A DNA stretch of 6,365 nt from Candidatus Luteimonas excrementigallinarum (GTDB lineage: Bacteria > Pseudomonadota > Gammaproteobacteria > Xanthomonadales > Xanthomonadaceae), in the NCBI GenBank assembly GCA_019115725.1, contig DXCY01000298.1, positions 1 through 6,365 on the forward strand, written 5' to 3'. Shown here piece by piece: positions 4,913 to 6,365 of this stretch (position 1 is the stretch's first letter; each line of letters starts with the position of its first letter). A program made the position numbers and the translations under genes. The notes beneath the pieces were generated by a model. That model had not been told where the DNA came from. It worked only from the letters and a program-made list of their open reading frames with translations, and did no database searches.

Positions 4913-6365
4913 CAGGCCGGCTGCAGCAGGCTGCGGCCGGTCATTTCGTCCGGCACCGGCACGCCCGCCATGTCCAGCAGGGTGGGAGCGAGATCGCGCA
5001 GCGAGCCGCCTTCACGCAGCGCCGCCGGGCGGTCGCCAACGTAGATCAGCCCCACCGGACCCACCGTGTGGGCGGTATGTGGCTGGCCGGTGTCGGGATC
5101 GCGCATCATTTCCACGTTGCCGTGGTCGGCGGTCACCAGCAGCTCGCCGCCGCGGGCGCGGGTGGCTTCCACCACCCGGCCGACCGCCGCGTCCACCGCT
5201 TCGACCGCCTTGATGGCCGCCTGCAGGTCGCCGCTGTGACCGACCATGTCGGGATTGGCGTAGTTGCACACGATCACATCAAAGCGGCCGGAGCCGATCG
5301 CCTCCACCAGCCGGTCGGTCACCTCGGGGCAGCTCATTTCCGGCTGCAGGTCATAGGTGGCCACCTTGGGGCTGGGCACCAGGATCCGCTCCTCGCCCTC
5401 GAACGGCGCCTCGCGCCCGCCGTTGAGGAAGAAGGTGACGTGGGCGTACTTCTCGGTCTCGGCGATGCGCAGCTGGCGCAGGCCGCGGTCGGCCAGCACT
5501 TCGCCCAGGGTGTTGCGCAGGTTGTCCGGGGCAAAGGCCACCGGCGCGTCCAGGGTGGCGTCGTATTCAGTCAGGCAGCTGAACCGGCCCAGGCGCAGCT
5601 GGCGTCGCGCGAAACCATCGAATTCCTCCTGCACGAACGCCATGGTGAGCTGGCGGGCGCGGTCGGCACGGAAGTTCATGAACACCACCGCATCGCCGTC
5701 GCTCATCGGCTGGGCGCCTTCGATCACCGTGGGCAGCACGAACTCGTCGTTCTCGCCGCGCGCGTAGGCGGCTTCCAGCGCGGCCAGCGGATCGGCAGCG
5801 CGCTCGCCCTTGGCATTCACAATGGCGTCCCAGGCCTGCACGACGCGCTCCCAGCGGCGGTCGCGGTCCATGGCGTAGTAGCGGCCGCTGAGGCTGGCGA
5901 TGCGCACGTTGCCCAGCGCCTCGGCCACCTGCTGCAGCTTCTCCAGGCTCGGCCGGGCCGAGCGCGGCGGCATGTCGCGCCCGTCCAGGAATGCGTGCAC
6001 CGCCACCCGCGGCACGCCGCGGCGCTTGGCCAGCTCCAGCATGGCAAACAGGTGCGCTTCATGGCTGTGCACGCCGCCCGGCGACAGCAGCCCCATCACG
6101 TGCAGGGTGCGGCCGTTGGCGATCGCCTCGTCGCAGGCGGCCAGCAGCTCGGGATTGTCGAAAAAGCTGCCGTCTTCGATCGCCGCGCCGATCCGGGTCA
6201 GCTCCTGGTACACCACCCGGCCGGCGCCGATGTTCATGTGGCCGACCTCGGAATTGCCCATCTGCCCCTCCGGCAGGCCAACAAACCCGCCCTCGGTGTG
6301 GATCAGGGTGGTGGGCGCGCTGTCCCACAGACGGCGCCAGTTGGGAATCTCGGCCTGGGCAATGG
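4912..6365 (-). CDS. gpmI: 2,3-bisphosphoglycerate-independent phosphoglycerate mutase, 5' end missing
   Basis: This cytoplasmic manganese enzyme interconverts 3- and 2-phosphoglycerate in glycolysis and gluconeogenesis. It belongs to the alkaline-phosphatase superfamily. From the first complete codon at the right edge 483 residues are visible; the family is usually about 510-515, so roughly 25-30 are missing, including the N-terminal DGWG metal motif. The phosphorylated serine is Ser38 of the visible part (MGNSEVGHMN). Also present are GGVHSH, FLDGRD, SGRYYAMDRDRRW, FMNFRADRARQ, the Lys of ETEKYAHVTFF, and the metal ligands in NPDMVGHSGD, TADHGN and PHTAHT. Nothing expected is lost, so the enzyme should be active. 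The Met at 6259-6261 is internal to the active-site motif and is not the start. Promoter and start lie beyond the window. The gene ends in a one-base overlap with envC. Confidence 0.96.
   Translation of the reverse strand, partial: IAQAEIPNWRRLWDSAPTTLIHTEGGFVGLPEGQMGNSEVGHMNIGAGRVVYQELTRIGAAIEDGSFFDNPELLAACDEAIANGRTLHVMGLLSPGGVHSHEAHLFAMLELAKRRGVPRVAVHAFLDGRDMPPRSARPSLEKLQQVAEALGNVRIASLSGRYYAMDRDRRWERVVQAWDAIVNAKGERAADPLAALEAAYARGENDEFVLPTVIEGAQPMSDGDAVVFMNFRADRARQLTMAFVQEEFDGFARRQLRLGRFSCLTEYDATLDAPVAFAPDNLRNTLGEVLADRGLRQLRIAETEKYAHVTFFLNGGREAPFEGEERILVPSPKVATYDLQPEMSCPEVTDRLVEAIGSGRFDVIVCNYANPDMVGHSGDLQAAIKAVEAVDAAVGRVVEATRARGGELLVTADHGNVEMMRDPDTGQPHTAHTVGPVGLIYVGDRPAALREGGSLRDLAPTLLDMAGVPVPDEMTGRSLLQPA

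Noticed and set aside
4307..5044. A 245-codon plus-strand frame opposite envC and gpmI
   Set aside because: The leucine/glutamine-rich appearance mirrors the EnvC coiled coil on the other strand; there is no independent evidence of coding.
6259..6261. Met as the possible start of gpmI
   Set aside because: It is the Met of the MGNSEVGH active-site motif. The frame stays open and family-like (GGFVGLPEGQ) to the right edge, so the gene is cut by the window.
1..6365. Defence system, CRISPR array, insertion sequence, phage or toxin-antitoxin genes
   Set aside because: No spaced repeats, transposase motifs, terminal inverted repeats, tRNA or small paired toxin-antitoxin frames were seen. All genes have core envelope or metabolic identities and composition is uniform apart from the ctpA repeat.

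Overview
This is high-GC chromosomal DNA with dense, short-spaced genes and strong codon-position bias. The gene families point to a gammaproteobacterium. FadL-type porin, DUF1820 protein, and the order gpmI-envC-ctpA (close to the Pseudomonas and E. coli gpmM-envC neighbourhood), with very GC-rich and Arg/Ala-rich coding, best fit the Xanthomonadaceae/Lysobacteraceae (Stenotrophomonas, Xanthomonas, Luteimonas, Lysobacter group). The family placement is inference, and no genus can be named. I see no mobile element, phage gene, CRISPR array, tRNA or rRNA.

Layout. (1) 1-250, minus: the first 83 codons of a FadL-family outer-membrane transporter, running off the left edge. (2) 251-468: a divergent control region with a fadL promoter candidate, a weaker rightward promoter candidate, and a perfect 14-bp palindrome touching the fadL ribosome-binding site. 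(3) 469-2057, plus: a tight three-gene cluster of a rhomboid intramembrane serine protease, a DUF1820 protein that looks leaderless, and an unrecognised small lipoprotein. (4) 2058-2090: a short convergent gap with a GC-rich hairpin. (5) 2091-6365, minus: an operon read right to left, gpmI (5' end outside the window), then envC with a TGATG stop/start overlap, then a 104-nt gap with a nested inverted repeat, then ctpA (S41 C-terminal processing protease).

How the genes relate. The leftward operon joins a glycolytic enzyme (phosphoglycerate mutase) to two envelope proteins. EnvC switches on cell-splitting amidases at the septum. CtpA-type proteases degrade peptidoglycan hydrolases in Pseudomonas, so activator and possible remover of cell-wall cutting sit side by side. 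The rightward cluster is also envelope-flavoured (membrane protease plus lipoprotein), but no pathway can be assigned from sequence alone.

Overall the genes are ordinary core genes. I do not see a convincing new multi-gene system. The items worth a second look are regulatory or structural: the nested inverted repeat before ctpA, the palindrome before fadL, the shared TGACC arms between the divergent promoters, the apparently leaderless DUF1820 gene, the wholly non-basic acidic linker of CtpA, and the unknown lipoprotein.
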